DNA of 64,000 nt from Massilia aurea (GTDB taxonomy: Bacteria; Pseudomonadota; Gammaproteobacteria; Burkholderiales; Burkholderiaceae_D), in NCBI RefSeq assembly GCF_024753205.1, contig NZ_JANUGZ010000001.1, positions 1 through 64,000 on the forward strand. The letters run 5' to 3'. The stretch's first letter is position 1, and each line of letters opens with the position of its first letter. Below are positions 15,871-24,081 of this stretch, piece after piece. The notes beneath the pieces are model-generated. The model had not been told where the DNA came from. It ran no database searches and saw only the letters and a list, made by a program, of their open reading frames with translations. Position numbers and translations under genes: made by a program.

Positions 15871-16872
15871 ATGGCACTGATAAAAAAATTACTCGTTACC
15901 GGCGTCATCGTTTCTGTCGCCGCCGCCAGCGGCTTTGCCTGGTGGACCAAGCAGGCCTTGCCCGTCCCCGGCGCGCCCATTGAATTTTCGATCAACCCCG
16001 GCAGCGGCGTGGCCGCCAGCGCGCAGCAGATGGCCGCCGCCGGCGTGCCCGTCAACCCGACGCTGTTCGTGCTGCTGGCGCGCTTGACGGGCGACGCGGG
16101 CCGCATCAAGGCCGGCAGTTATGAGCTCAAGCCGAACACGTCGCCACGCGGCCTGTTGTCGCAACTGGTGCGCGGCGAGTTCGCGCAAGAAGCGGTGACG
16201 ATCATCGAAGGCTGGAGCTTCAAGCAGATGCGCCAGGCGATCAGCAGCCACACGCGCCTGAAGCACGATACCGTCAAGCTGACCGACGCCGAACTGATGG
16301 CGAAGATCTCGACCGAGTACAAGGATCCGGAAGGCCTGTTCTTCCCCGATACCTACCTGTTCGCGAAGGGCTCGTCCGAGATCGAGATCTACCGCCGCGC
16401 GCACCAGGCCATGCTGGCCCACCTGAACGAAGCCTGGGAAAAGCGCAACAAGGAACTGCCGTACAAGACGCCGTACGAAGCGTTGATCATGGCCTCGATC
16501 GTCGAGAAGGAAACCGGGCAAAAAAGTGAACGCACGATGATCGCCGGCGTGTTCGTCAACCGCCTGCGCACCGGCATGCTGCTGCAGACCGATCCGACCG
16601 TCATCTACGGCATGGGCGACGCGTTCGTCGGCAAGATCGCCAAGAAGGATCTGCTGACCGACACGCCGTACAATACCTATACGCGCGGCGGCTTGCCGCC
16701 CACGCCGATCTCGCTGCCCGGTCTGCAATCGCTGCAGGCCGCGCTCGCGCCGGCCGACACACCGGCGCTGTATTTCGTCTCGCGCGGCGACGGCACCAGC
16801 CAGTTCTCCAGCAATCTGCCGGACCATAACCGCGCCGTGAATCGCTACCAGCGCGGGATCACCACCCAATGA
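15871..16872 (+). CDS. mltG: Endolytic murein transglycosylase MltG
   Basis: MltG cuts nascent peptidoglycan glycan strands and may terminate their elongation. The 333-residue protein has one N-terminal membrane anchor (about 5-25), a LysM-like domain (about 35-105), and the YceG catalytic domain. The catalytic glutamate lies in [10 protein letters not shown] (E212/E214). Other family signatures are [23 protein letters not shown] and [14 protein letters not shown]. It is the first gene of mltG-tmk-holB-pilZ, the same order as yceG-tmk-holB in E. coli. Its stop overlaps a possible alternative tmk start. It acts in the inner membrane facing the periplasm. Confidence 0.96.
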   Translation: MALIKKLLVTGVIVSVAAASGFAWWTKQALPVPGAPIEFSINPGSGVAASAQQMAAAGVPVNPTLFVLLARLTGDAGRIKAGSYELKPNTSPRGLLSQLVRGEFAQEAVTIIEGWSFKQMRQAISSHTRLKHDTVKLTDAELMAKISTEYKDPEGLFFPDTYLFAKGSSEIEIYRRAHQAMLAHLNEAWEKRNKELPYKTPYEALIMASIVEKETGQKSERTMIAGVFVNRLRTGMLLQTDPTVIYGMGDAFVGKIAKKDLLTDTPYNTYTRGGLPPTPISLPGLQSLQAALAPADTPALYFVSRGDGTSQFSSNLPDHNRAVNRYQRGITTQ

Positions 16873-16886
16873 CAGAAGGTTGTTCC

Positions 16887-17495
16887 ATGCAGGGCAAGTT
16901 CATCACGTTCGAAGGCATCGACGGCGCCGGAAAATCGACCCATATCGGTTTCGTCACCGATTTTCTCGCGAAGCACGGCAAGACCGTGGTCGCTTCGCGC
17001 GAGCCGGGCGGCACGCCGCTGGGCGAAAAGCTGCGCGACGTGCTGCTGCACGAAACCATGCATCTGGAGACCGAGGCGCTGCTGATGTTCGCCAGCCGCC
17101 GCGAGCATATCGCGCAGGTGATCGCGCCAAGTCTGGCGATGGGCCACTGGGTGCTGTCGGACCGGTTTACCGATGCCAGTTTTGCGTACCAGAGCGGTGG
17201 CCGTGGCCTGTCGCGCGAGAAGATGGAAGCGCTCGAGGCGTGGGTGCATCCAGCGCTGCAGCCTGACCTGACGCTGCTGTTCGACGTGCCGCTCGAGGTG
17301 GCGCGCGAACGGCTTGCGGCCTCGCGCACGCTCGACAAGTTCGAGCGCGAGCAGGCCGAGTTCTTTGCCCGGTGCCGCGCCGAGTACCTGCGCCGCGCGG
17401 CGCAGTTCCCGCAGCGCTTCGCGGTCGTCGATTCGACGCGCAGCATCGAGGCGATCCAGCGCGAACTCGCGGCTGTTCTGGAGCGCCTGCTGTGA
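16887..17495 (+). CDS. tmk: Thymidylate kinase
   Basis: Tmk phosphorylates dTMP to dTDP. The 202-residue form begins [19 protein letters not shown], with the P-loop at residues 9-17. The DR(F/Y) motif is in [14 protein letters not shown], and the TMP-binding [13 protein letters not shown] is intact. An ATG at 16869, overlapping the mltG stop, would add six residues; 16887 is preferred because AGAAGG is well spaced before it. The gene is followed directly by holB, with two bases between, so the two are translationally coupled. This is an essential housekeeping gene in a conserved place. Confidence 0.96.
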   Translation: MQGKFITFEGIDGAGKSTHIGFVTDFLAKHGKTVVASREPGGTPLGEKLRDVLLHETMHLETEALLMFASRREHIAQVIAPSLAMGHWVLSDRFTDASFAYQSGGRGLSREKMEALEAWVHPALQPDLTLLFDVPLEVARERLAASRTLDKFEREQAEFFARCRAEYLRRAAQFPQRFAVVDSTRSIEAIQRELAAVLERLL

Positions 17496-17497
17496 CG

Positions 17498-18514
17498 ATG
17501 TATCCGTGGCAGCGCGCGGCCTGGACGCAATTGCAGGCGCTGCGCGCGCGGATGCCGCACGCGATCCTGTTCCACGGCCCGGCCGGCACCGGCAAGGCTG
17601 ACTTCATCGAAGCGTTTGCCCAGGCGCTGCTGTGCGAGAACGCCCGGCCTGACGGCCAGGCGTGCGGTGTCTGCGCATCGTGCGGCTGGTTCGCCCAGCA
17701 CAACCATCCCGATTACCGCCGCGTGCGGCCCGAAGCACTCGAAGACGAGCCGGGCGCGGGCGACGAGGAAGGCGACGGCGACCGTAAATCGAAGTCGACC
17801 AAGGCGCCGTCGAAAGAAATCAAGATCGAGCAGATCCGGGCCCTGGCCGATTTCATGAACATCACGACGCACCGCCAGGGCTTGCGCGTCGTGGTGCTGT
17901 ATCCGGCCGAGGCGCTGAATACACCGGCGTCGAACGCGCTGCTCAAGACACTGGAAGAACCGCCACCGGGCACCGTGTTCCTGCTGTCGTCCAATAGCCT
18001 GGACCGGCTGCTGCCGACGATCCTGTCGCGCTGCCGCAAGTTCGCACTGCCGATGCCGTCGCACGACGACGCGCTGGCGTGGCTCAACGCGCAGAGCGTG
18101 CCGGATGCCGACAGCTGGCTGCGCGAGCAGGGCGGGGCGCCGCTGGCGGCGCTGGCCGCGTCGGCGCACGGCAGCCGTGAAGAACTTGACGTGCTGCTCG
18201 CGTTTCTGGCGCGACCGGCGCCGGATGCGGCGCTGCGGGCGGCTGACAAGCTGGCCAAGGCCGAGCTGCCGGCATTGGTGGCGTGGACCCAGCGCTGGCT
18301 GTACGATGTATTCTCGTACAAATTGTCGGGCAAGATCCGCTACTACCCGCGCTATCAGAAAGAGCTGGCGGCGCTGGCCGGCAGGGCGCAGACGAACAAC
18401 CTGCTGCGCGCGATCAAGGCCATGAACGAACGGCGCGGGGTGGCCGATCATCCGCTGTCGGCAAAATTATTTGTCGAGGACATGCTGCTTGAGTACACTG
18501 GCTGCTGTACATGA
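17498..18514 (+). CDS. holB: DNA polymerase III subunit delta'
   Basis: HolB is part of the clamp loader that places the beta clamp on DNA. The AAA+ module starts with HAILFHGPAGTGKADF at about residue 23. The zinc module is visible as CENARPDGQACGVCASC, followed by NHPDYRRV. A downstream LLKTLEEPPPGTVFLLSS matches the sensor 1 region. Between the zinc module and IEQIRALADF there is a low-complexity acidic-then-basic insertion of about 35 residues (around 80-115, rich in Asp, Glu, Gly, Lys), absent in E. coli. The start at 17498 follows the tmk stop; a GTG six bases upstream is possible. pilZ follows after ten bases. Confidence 0.94.
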   Translation: MYPWQRAAWTQLQALRARMPHAILFHGPAGTGKADFIEAFAQALLCENARPDGQACGVCASCGWFAQHNHPDYRRVRPEALEDEPGAGDEEGDGDRKSKSTKAPSKEIKIEQIRALADFMNITTHRQGLRVVVLYPAEALNTPASNALLKTLEEPPPGTVFLLSSNSLDRLLPTILSRCRKFALPMPSHDDALAWLNAQSVPDADSWLREQGGAPLAALAASAHGSREELDVLLAFLARPAPDAALRAADKLAKAELPALVAWTQRWLYDVFSYKLSGKIRYYPRYQKELAALAGRAQTNNLLRAIKAMNERRGVADHPLSAKLFVEDMLLEYTGCCT

Positions 18515-18524
18515 GAGGATCACG

Positions 18525-18902
18525 ATGAGCGCCAATCCGCCAGATGCAACCGCAGCCCAGGCCCCGCGGCCGTCCGTGCTGTCGCTGGCGATCAAGGAGA
18601 AAGCGGCGCTCTATGCGGCCTACATGCCGTTCCTGCGCAATGGCGGCATGTTCGTCCCGACCAGCAAGCCGTACCAGATCGGCGACGAGATCTATCTGAT
18701 CCTGGCGCTGATGGACGATCCGAACAAATACCCGATTGCCGGCACCGTTGCCTGGATCACGCCGGCGGGCGCCAACAACAACAAGGCGCAAGGCATCGGC
18801 GTGCATTTCCCGGCCGACGAATCGGGCCAGCGCGCCCGCCAGCGCATCGAAGAAATCCTCGGCGCCGCGCTGCGCTCTTCGCGCGCTACCCATACTTTGT
18901 AA
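18525..18902 (+). CDS. pilZ: Type IV pilus assembly protein PilZ
   Basis: A 125-residue single PilZ-domain protein, located right after holB as in Pseudomonas and other pilus-bearing bacteria. The middle of the domain is clear (NGGMFVPTSKPYQIGDEIYLILAL and GTVAWITPAGAN), and the end contains GIGVHFPADE. It lacks the RxxxR signature that binds cyclic di-GMP in other PilZ proteins, as expected for the PilZ type that acts by protein contact (PilB, FimX) in pilus biogenesis. AGAGGA precedes the ATG at 18525. No other pilus genes are in the window. Confidence 0.93.
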   Translation: MSANPPDATAAQAPRPSVLSLAIKEKAALYAAYMPFLRNGGMFVPTSKPYQIGDEIYLILALMDDPNKYPIAGTVAWITPAGANNNKAQGIGVHFPADESGQRARQRIEEILGAALRSSRATHTL

Positions 18903-18925
18903 CTAACCAAATTCTGTAACTAACC
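18898..18925. repeat. Short direct repeat after pilZ
   Basis: The 11-base sequence TGTAACTAACC occurs at 18898-18908 and again at 18915-18925. The first copy contains the pilZ stop codon, so the second supplies a spare stop-like sequence. It is probably a small local duplication. Confidence 0.6.
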
Positions 18926-18937
18926 CATTCCTGCTGC

Positions 18938-19456
18938 ATGCCTTCCTACGTCCATCGCCTGGCACGACGCGACGACCTGCCGGTCATCGTCGATATCTAT
19001 AATTCCACCATCGCCTCGCGCGACGTGACGGCCGATACCGAGCCGGTGTCGGTGCAGTCACGCGAAGCCTGGTTCAACGAGCACACGCCCGACCGGCGCC
19101 CACTGTGGGTGATCCACGATGCGCTCGATACGAGCGAACAGCCGGCGGTCATTGGCTGGCTGTCGTACTCGAACTTCTACGGCCGGCCGGCGTATTCGGG
19201 CACGGCCGAAGTCTCGATCTATATCGCCGAAAGCGCCCGTGGCCGGGGCCTCGGGCGCTACTGCCTGGAGCTGGCAATCGCGTTCGCGCCCGAGGTCAAG
19301 GTGCACACGCTGCTGGGCTTCATCTTCGGCCACAATGCGCCGAGCCTGGCGCTGTTTGGTAAATACGGCTTCGAGACCTGGGCCAACTTCCCGCGCGTGG
19401 CGAACCTCGATGGCATCGAGCGCGATCTGATCATTCTGGGCAAGCGCGTGGCTTGA
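18938..19456 (+). CDS. GNAT N-acetyltransferase, phosphinothricin acetyltransferase-like
   Basis: A 172-residue GNAT of the Pat/Bar-like group. The N-terminus has LARRDDLPVIVDIYNSTIASRDVTADTEPVSV, a pattern common in these enzymes, followed by the strand VIGWLSYSNFYGRPAYSGTAEVSIYI and the acetyl-CoA loop ARGRGLGRYCLE at about residues 98-109. The C-terminal part (LLGFIFGHNAPSLALFGKYGFE) is also typical. Relatives acetylate small amines such as phosphinothricin, methionine sulfoximine or amino acids. The gene interrupts the usual holB-pilZ-tatD order, with 35 and 52 bases on its sides. The ribosome site is weak, so start 18938 is likely but not certain. Confidence 0.85.
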   Translation: MPSYVHRLARRDDLPVIVDIYNSTIASRDVTADTEPVSVQSREAWFNEHTPDRRPLWVIHDALDTSEQPAVIGWLSYSNFYGRPAYSGTAEVSIYIAESARGRGLGRYCLELAIAFAPEVKVHTLLGFIFGHNAPSLALFGKYGFETWANFPRVANLDGIERDLIILGKRVA

Positions 19457-19508
19457 CCACGACCGTGGCGCCCGTGCTGCGGCCGGGCGCCTCGCGTACA
19501 ATGGCGGG

Positions 19509-20291
19509 ATGTTTATCGATTCCCACTGCCACATCAATTTTCCGGAACTGGCCGCCCGCATGCCCGAGGTGCTGGCCAAGATGGCCGAGAACCAGGTCAC
19601 GCATGCCCTGTGTGTGTCGGTCGACCTGCCGGACTTTCCGCAAGTGCTCGCGCTGGCCGAGCAGTATCCCCATATCTTCGCCTCAGTCGGCGTGCATCCC
19701 GACTACGAGGACACGCCTGAGCCGACCGTGCAGCAGCTGGTCGACCTGGCGGACCATCCGAAGATCGTCGCCATCGGCGAGACGGGTCTGGATTACTACC
19801 GCCTCAAGGGCGATCTCGACTGGCAGCGCGAGCGCTTTCGCGTACACATCCGCGCTTCGCGTGAAACGCGCAAACCGCTGATCATCCATACGCGCGCCGC
19901 CAGCGAAGACACGATCCGCCTGATGAAGGAAGAGGGCGCCGGCACCGACGCCGGTGGCGTGGCGGGCGTGATGCATTGCTTTACCGAGTCGCTCGAGGTG
20001 GCGCAGGCTGCCATGGAGCAGGGCTTCTATATCTCGTTCTCGGGGATTGTCACCTTCAAGAGCGCCAAGGATCTGCAGGCGGTCGCGCTGGCGGTGCCGC
20101 TTGAGCGCATGCTGATCGAGACCGATTCGCCGTATCTGGCGCCGGTGCCCTTCCGTGGCCGCATGAATGAGCCAGGGTATGTGGCGCACGTGGCCGAGTA
20201 CATCGCCACGCTCAAGGGCGTATCGCTGCGCGATGTCGCGGCGCAGACGAGCGAGAACTTCTTCAACCTGTTCCAGACAGCCAGGAGCTGA
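19509..20291 (+). CDS. TatD family metal-dependent DNase (YcfH-like)
   Basis: A 260-residue TIM-barrel metallohydrolase of the TatD family, linked to DNA repair and 3'-5' exonuclease activity. Metal ligands are visible: HCH in FIDSHCHINF at the N-terminus, the glutamate in IGETGLDYY, the histidines in PLIIHTRAA and VMHCFTES, and the aspartate in IETDSPYLAPVPFRG. The position after holB matches E. coli, where ycfH follows holB. The stop is three bases before the ankyrin gene start, which suggests coupling. The ATG lies close to a GGCGGG stretch, and no better start is present. Confidence 0.92.
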   Translation: MFIDSHCHINFPELAARMPEVLAKMAENQVTHALCVSVDLPDFPQVLALAEQYPHIFASVGVHPDYEDTPEPTVQQLVDLADHPKIVAIGETGLDYYRLKGDLDWQRERFRVHIRASRETRKPLIIHTRAASEDTIRLMKEEGAGTDAGGVAGVMHCFTESLEVAQAAMEQGFYISFSGIVTFKSAKDLQAVALAVPLERMLIETDSPYLAPVPFRGRMNEPGYVAHVAEYIATLKGVSLRDVAAQTSENFFNLFQTARS

Positions 20292-20294
20292 CGC

Positions 20295-20963
20295 ATGCGG
20301 ATTGTTCGTTCGATGGCGCGCGTGTGCGCGGCCGGTTTGCTGAGCGTGGTGGCCGTCGGTGCCATCGCTGCCCAGGCGCCTACTGAAAAGCAGGTGTCGT
20401 CGTTCTTCCGCGCCGTGCAGATGGACGATGCGAGTACCGTGCGCAAGATGGTCGGGACGATCGTCAACGCCAACGAACTCAATCCGCTGGGCGGCGAGCC
20501 AGCATTGGTGCTGGCGATCCGCGAAGGCTCGGCGGCGGTCGTGCAGGATCTGCTGGCGCATCCAGGCACCGACCTGGAACGCAAGGCAGTCAACGGCAAC
20601 ACGGCGCTGATGATGGCAGCGTTCAAACGCGATGGCGACACGGTGCGCGCGCTGCTGGATAAGGGTGCCAAGGTCAACCAGCCCGGCTGGACCGCGCTGC
20701 ATTACGCAGCCGCCAGCGGTGACGCAGCGATCGCGCAACTGCTGATCGAGCGTGGAGCGAAGCTCGATGCACTGTCGCCACGCCCGTCCGGCGCCGTGAC
20801 GCCGTTGATGATGGCCGCGCGCGAGGGGCAGGACGGGATCGTGCGCCTGTTGTTGGCCAAGGGCGCGAATGCGGGCCTGAAGAACACCGAAGGCTTCACC
20901 GCCGCCCAGCTGGCAAAGCAGGCCGGGCACGACAAAGTGGCCGGGCTGTTGTCCGGCCGCTGA
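20295..20963 (+). CDS. Exported ankyrin-repeat protein
   Basis: A 222-residue protein with an N-terminal signal peptide (about 1-27, ending near AIAAQA) and four to five ankyrin repeats (about 60-215). Recognisable units include NGNTALMMAAFKRDGDTVRALLDKGAKV, split here by its turn, and WTALHYAAASGDAAIAQLLIERGAKL. Ankyrin repeats bind proteins, so this is probably a periplasmic adaptor. AGGAG precedes the ATG at 20295, three bases after the tatD stop. A tatD-ankyrin pairing recurs in related betaproteobacteria as far as I recall. No enzymatic motif is seen. Confidence 0.85.
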   Translation: MRIVRSMARVCAAGLLSVVAVGAIAAQAPTEKQVSSFFRAVQMDDASTVRKMVGTIVNANELNPLGGEPALVLAIREGSAAVVQDLLAHPGTDLERKAVNGNTALMMAAFKRDGDTVRALLDKGAKVNQPGWTALHYAAASGDAAIAQLLIERGAKLDALSPRPSGAVTPLMMAAREGQDGIVRLLLAKGANAGLKNTEGFTAAQLAKQAGHDKVAGLLSGR

Positions 20964-21087
20964 CGGGCGGCAAACTGCGTCGAGATTGAATTGGGCGTTA
21001 TTTGCCCCTCACCTCGACAGATTGCGTGCAGGAAATAGTATCCATAATAGTCCTACGGTCCCACTACACAGGACGACGAGGATAATC

Positions 21088-22002
21088 ATGCTGAACGAAC
21101 GCGAAATCGAAAGCTGCTACCTGGGGCAGTTCATTCCAGTCCACTACCATCACAATATGCTGATGGACCAGAACCGGATGCACAGCTTCAAGTCCGCCAT
21201 CCACTACTCGGTTTTCCCCGGCGCCAAGGTGCTGGAACTGGGCGGCGGCACGGGCGTGCTGTCGTTCTTCGCGGCGCAGAAAGCGTCGAAAGTCTATTGC
21301 GTCGAATACAACCCGGACATGGTGCGTGAAGCCCGCCGCTTCCTGGCCATGAACCCGAACGGCCACAAGGTCGAAGTCGTCCACGCCGACGCATTCGACT
21401 ACCTGCCACCGGAACCGGTCGATGTCGTCATCTGCGAAATGATCCACGTGGGCATGCTGCGTGAAAAACAGGTCGAAGTGATCGAGTCATTCAAGCGCCG
21501 TTACCTGGCAAAATTCGGCGGCCCGCTGCCGCTGTTCATGCCAGAAGCCGTCATCATGGCCGTCCAGCCGCTCCAGCAGGAATACGACTTCGATGGCTTC
21601 TACGCTCCGATCGTCCAGTTCCAGGAAACGGGCGTCGTCCAGCCCGGCACCATCGAGCTGTCGCAGCCCGCCGTCTACAGCATCATCGACTTCGGCCAAC
21701 CGGTCGACAGCCTGATCGCCTGGGAAGGCTCGGTCCTGATCGAACAGTCCGGCACCCTGAACGCCATGCGCTTCGTGACGAAAAACGTCCTGGCCATCGT
21801 GCAGGAACAAGCCACCACGATCGACTGGCTGAACCACTACATGACGCTGCCGCTCTACACGCCTATCACCGTCAAAGCCGGCGACCTGCTGCGCCTGTCC
21901 TTCGCCTACCGCGCCGGCGGCTCCATCCCGTCCCTGCAAGCCTCGATCCAGGCCGACGTCATCACGCAGACCGTCACCGAACAAATCCCCGAATACGCCT
22001 AA
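21088..22002 (+). CDS. Class I SAM methyltransferase resembling protein arginine methyltransferases
   Basis: A 304-residue protein. The SAM-binding motif I is VLELGGGTGVLSFFAAQKA (about residues 45-65), followed by motif post-I VYCVEYNPDM and motif II VDVVICEMIHVGMLREKQVE. The last matches the position of the double-E loop of PRMTs. After residue 140 the sequence turns into beta-rich segments (FMPEAVIMAVQPL, GSVLIEQSGTLNAMRF) that look like the PRMT beta-barrel. Bacterial PRMT-like proteins are uncommon and mostly uncharacterised. The ATG at 21088 follows GAGGA. The stop codon is part of a 13-base tandem repeat. Target and residue specificity are unknown. Confidence 0.75.
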   Translation: MLNEREIESCYLGQFIPVHYHHNMLMDQNRMHSFKSAIHYSVFPGAKVLELGGGTGVLSFFAAQKASKVYCVEYNPDMVREARRFLAMNPNGHKVEVVHADAFDYLPPEPVDVVICEMIHVGMLREKQVEVIESFKRRYLAKFGGPLPLFMPEAVIMAVQPLQQEYDFDGFYAPIVQFQETGVVQPGTIELSQPAVYSIIDFGQPVDSLIAWEGSVLIEQSGTLNAMRFVTKNVLAIVQEQATTIDWLNHYMTLPLYTPITVKAGDLLRLSFAYRAGGSIPSLQASIQADVITQTVTEQIPEYA

Positions 22003-22025
22003 CCCCAACTAGTAACCCCAACTAG
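22000..22025. repeat. 13-base tandem repeat at the methyltransferase stop codon
   Basis: TAACCCCAACTAG is repeated twice without a gap. The first TAA is the stop of the methyltransferase gene. The second copy runs directly into the first 64-bp palindromic repeat, so this may be a scar from that element's insertion. Confidence 0.8.
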
Positions 22026-22088
22026 GGTCAGTGTCGAATTGTTTGACAACTTCAGTAAATCAGTTGCTCAATAATTCGACTCTGACCC
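22025..22088. repeat. 64-bp palindromic REP-like element, copy 1
   Basis: The element starts GGGTCAGTGTCGAATT and ends AATTCGACTCTGACCC, so its ends form a near-perfect 16-bp stem. The inner part (TTGACAAC...TCAGTTGCTC) can pair partly. The GGGTCAG...CGAATT ends are like those of single-strand-transposase-linked repeats in proteobacteria. No transposase gene is near. Confidence 0.85.
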
Positions 22089-22120
22089 CAATTGATGGGT
22101 CATTGCTCGATGGATAAATA

Positions 22121-22184
22121 GGGTCAGTGTCGAATTGTTTGCCAACTGCAGAAAATCAGTTGCTCAATAATTCGACACTGACCC
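22121..22184. repeat. 64-bp palindromic REP-like element, copy 2
   Basis: A second element of the same length and orientation lies 32 bases after the first, differing at only a handful of positions. Its ends (GGGTCAGTGTCGAATT and AATTCGACACTGACCC) are a perfect 16-bp inverted repeat, better preserved than copy 1. The two copies fill most of the gene-free stretch 22003-22336. I see nothing else in the rest of it (22185-22330) apart from the ribosome site of the next gene. Confidence 0.87.
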
Positions 22185-22336
22185 TAATTGTTTGGATTGA
22201 GCCATGTGGCTATTGCTTGCGCCGTTTATCGGGATTGGCGACCGTTCGTGGTGGGAAAATGACCATGCGTCGGATGGGGATGGCCTTCTGAATATGCTGG
22301 CGGGTACAGTGCCTTCATGTTCAACGTGGAGGCAAT

Positions 22337-22537
22337 ATGCTGAGTTTTCTGGTGTGGGTGCTGCTGTTGATGGTGTGCTGGCCGATTGCGTTGCTGGCGC
22401 TGCTGGTTTATCCCGTTGTATGGCTGTTGCTCCTGCCGTTCAGGTTGCTGGGGATCGGTGTTGATGCGGTGTTCAGTCTGCTCAAGGGCATTGTCATGCT
22501 GCCGGCGCGGGTGTTGGGGCAGCGGTCGGGTCACTGA
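22337..22537 (+). CDS. Small membrane protein of unknown function
   Basis: A 66-residue, very hydrophobic protein with two membrane segments (about 3-21 and 23-42), followed by a more amphipathic tail (GVDAVFSLLKGIVMLPARVLG). GGAGG lies five bases before the ATG at 22337, which supports real translation. An overlapping frame from 22204 lacks a ribosome site and has no family features. It lies alone after the palindromic repeats. No family is recognised beyond a general likeness to small uncharacterised betaproteobacterial membrane proteins. Confidence 0.65.
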   Translation: MLSFLVWVLLLMVCWPIALLALLVYPVVWLLLLPFRLLGIGVDAVFSLLKGIVMLPARVLGQRSGH

Positions 22538-22650
22538 TAACGTTATGGCATGACTGAGTGTTGGGCAATTAACAGACGCTTCGCGCGCGATCTTCTACTG
22601 TGAAGATGCTCGCTTTCATCCGAAAGCAAACATTAAATAGAGGAAATAAT

Positions 22651-22878
22651 ATGCGCCTGGATATCTACCGCCGAGCTGAACATGATGGCAAGTTTTCGTA
22701 CCTGGCCGTGCCGGAATCGAAAAGCATTCCTGAAGAAGCCACCAACACCGATTGGGAAGTCCAAGCCCAGGGTTACAAGGTGGAAGACAATGCCGATGCC
22801 ATCAAGGATTTCGACATTGAACACCTGAGCGACCAGATCGCCGAAAAAGGGTATGCGATCACCTCGGTGACGCACTAA
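22651..22878 (+). CDS. DUF6139-type small conserved protein
   Basis: A 75-residue soluble, acidic protein starting MRLDIYRRAEHDGKFSYLAVPE and containing EEATNTDWEVQAQG. This matches my memory of a small family confined to Burkholderiales (DUF6139). GAGGAAA is well spaced before the ATG at 22651; an upstream in-frame ATG would add 17 residues without family features. No motif suggests a role. It is monocistronic, with about 110 bases upstream and 190 downstream. The family name is moderately certain, the coding status is firm. Confidence 0.72.
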   Translation: MRLDIYRRAEHDGKFSYLAVPESKSIPEEATNTDWEVQAQGYKVEDNADAIKDFDIEHLSDQIAEKGYAITSVTH

Positions 22879-23067
22879 GATTTTCCCGGCGGGCCGTCAG
22901 GTCCACCAACGTTCCTTCATCGGCAAGCGCGCAATTCGCCTCTTGCCGATGCGCCGGCATCTCTCTCTGAGAACCTGGCCCGCCCGCAACGGCCCCATAG
23001 CCGTTGTGGTATTCTGCGTCCTCGATCAAGCAAGCCAGCCACGCGATGCGCTGGGACGGAGGATGGT

Positions 23068-23967
23068 ATGAAGTGGGTTGTTGTCGGTTTTTACGTGTTA
23101 TCGATCCTGCACATCCATTTCCGCGGTCGCGTCCGTCTACCGTTTCGTCGCCAGATTTTTGATCACTCGTCGTTCATGGCGCCGATCAATATCTTCATGC
23201 ACAAGTTCTCGCGCGTACCCAATACGCCGTTCACGCCGCTCTCCGAATTCCCCGAACTGGCTCGCCTGCAAGAAAACTGGCCGATCATCCGCGCCGAAGC
23301 CGAGAGCATGCTCGCGCTCAAGAAGATCAAGGCTGCCGAGCAGAATGACGATGCCGGTTTTAACTCGTTCTTCAAGAATGGCTGGAAGCGTTTCTACCTG
23401 AAATGGTACGACGCCAGCCACCCGTCGGCCGAGCGCCTGTGCCCGCAGACCTATGCATTGTTGCAGTCGATCCCATCGGTGAAGGCCGCGATGTTCGCCG
23501 AGCTGCCACCCGGCGGCAAGCTGAATCCCCACCGCGATCCGTTCGCCGGCTCCATGCGCTACCACCTGGGCCTGGCCACACCAAACGATGACCGCTGCTT
23601 CATTGAAGTCGATGGCGAGCGCCATAGCTGGCGCGATGGCCAGGGCGTCGTGTTCGACGAAACCTATATCCACTGGGCTATCAACGGCAGCGACAGCGAC
23701 CGCATCATTCTGTTCTGCGACGTCGAGCGTCCGATGCGCTATCGCTGGATGCAAAGCGTGAACCGCTGGCTCGGCCGTAACCTGATGACCGCTGCCGCAT
23801 CGCCTAACGAAACGGGCGACCAGGTCGGCCTGGTCAGCAAGCTGTTCCGCATTTCCTTCTACATGGGCCAGTACCGCCGCCGCTTCAAGGCGTGGAACAA
23901 GACCGCGTACAACATCACGCGCGTGGCCCTGGTCGTCGCACTGGCCGCATTCATTTACTGGATCTGA
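23068..23967 (+). CDS. lpxO: Aspartyl/asparaginyl beta-hydroxylase family, probable lipid A 2-hydroxylase
   Basis: A 299-residue protein of the Fe(II)/2-oxoglutarate aspartyl-asparaginyl hydroxylase family. LpxO members hydroxylate the 2-position of a lipid A secondary acyl chain at the inner face of the inner membrane. There is an N-terminal membrane helix (about 3-18) and a C-terminal one (about 280-297), as in LpxO. The iron site is HRDPF near residue 152 and the distal histidine is in DETYIHWAING near 212. RYHLGL and the 2-oxoglutarate arginine region follow the usual layout. GGAGGA precedes the ATG. A strong hairpin terminator follows. The assignment to lipid A rather than another substrate rests on length and the membrane anchors. 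Confidence 0.85.
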   Translation: MKWVVVGFYVLSILHIHFRGRVRLPFRRQIFDHSSFMAPINIFMHKFSRVPNTPFTPLSEFPELARLQENWPIIRAEAESMLALKKIKAAEQNDDAGFNSFFKNGWKRFYLKWYDASHPSAERLCPQTYALLQSIPSVKAAMFAELPPGGKLNPHRDPFAGSMRYHLGLATPNDDRCFIEVDGERHSWRDGQGVVFDETYIHWAINGSDSDRIILFCDVERPMRYRWMQSVNRWLGRNLMTAAASPNETGDQVGLVSKLFRISFYMGQYRRRFKAWNKTAYNITRVALVVALAAFIYWI

Positions 23968-24004
23968 CGTACGCCAACCGCGCTGATAAATCAGACGACA
24001 CGAC

Positions 24005-24058
24005 AAGCCATTGTAGCGAAACCGGTATATTTACCGATCTCGCTACAATGGCTTTTCT
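24005..24058 (+). terminator. Long-stem terminator after lpxO
   Basis: A perfect 15-bp stem (AAGCCATTGTAGCGA at 24005-24019 with TCGCTACAATGGCTT at 24040-24054) is followed by a T-rich run (TTTTCTGTTTT). It is unusually long, and its loop of 20 bases contains a second small hairpin (CCGGTA/TACCG). It ends 28 bases before wrbA, so it also insulates that gene. Confidence 0.88.
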
Positions 24059-24081
24059 GTTTTCACCTATCGGAGAAGTCC

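Noticed and set aside
22025..22184. Possible CRISPR array in the two 64-bp repeats
   Set aside because: Only two copies, palindromic over their full length, with a 32-base spacer and no cas genes.
22204..22464. 86-codon plus-strand frame after the palindromic repeats
   Set aside because: No ribosome site, unusual composition, and overlap with the better supported small membrane protein at 22337-22537.
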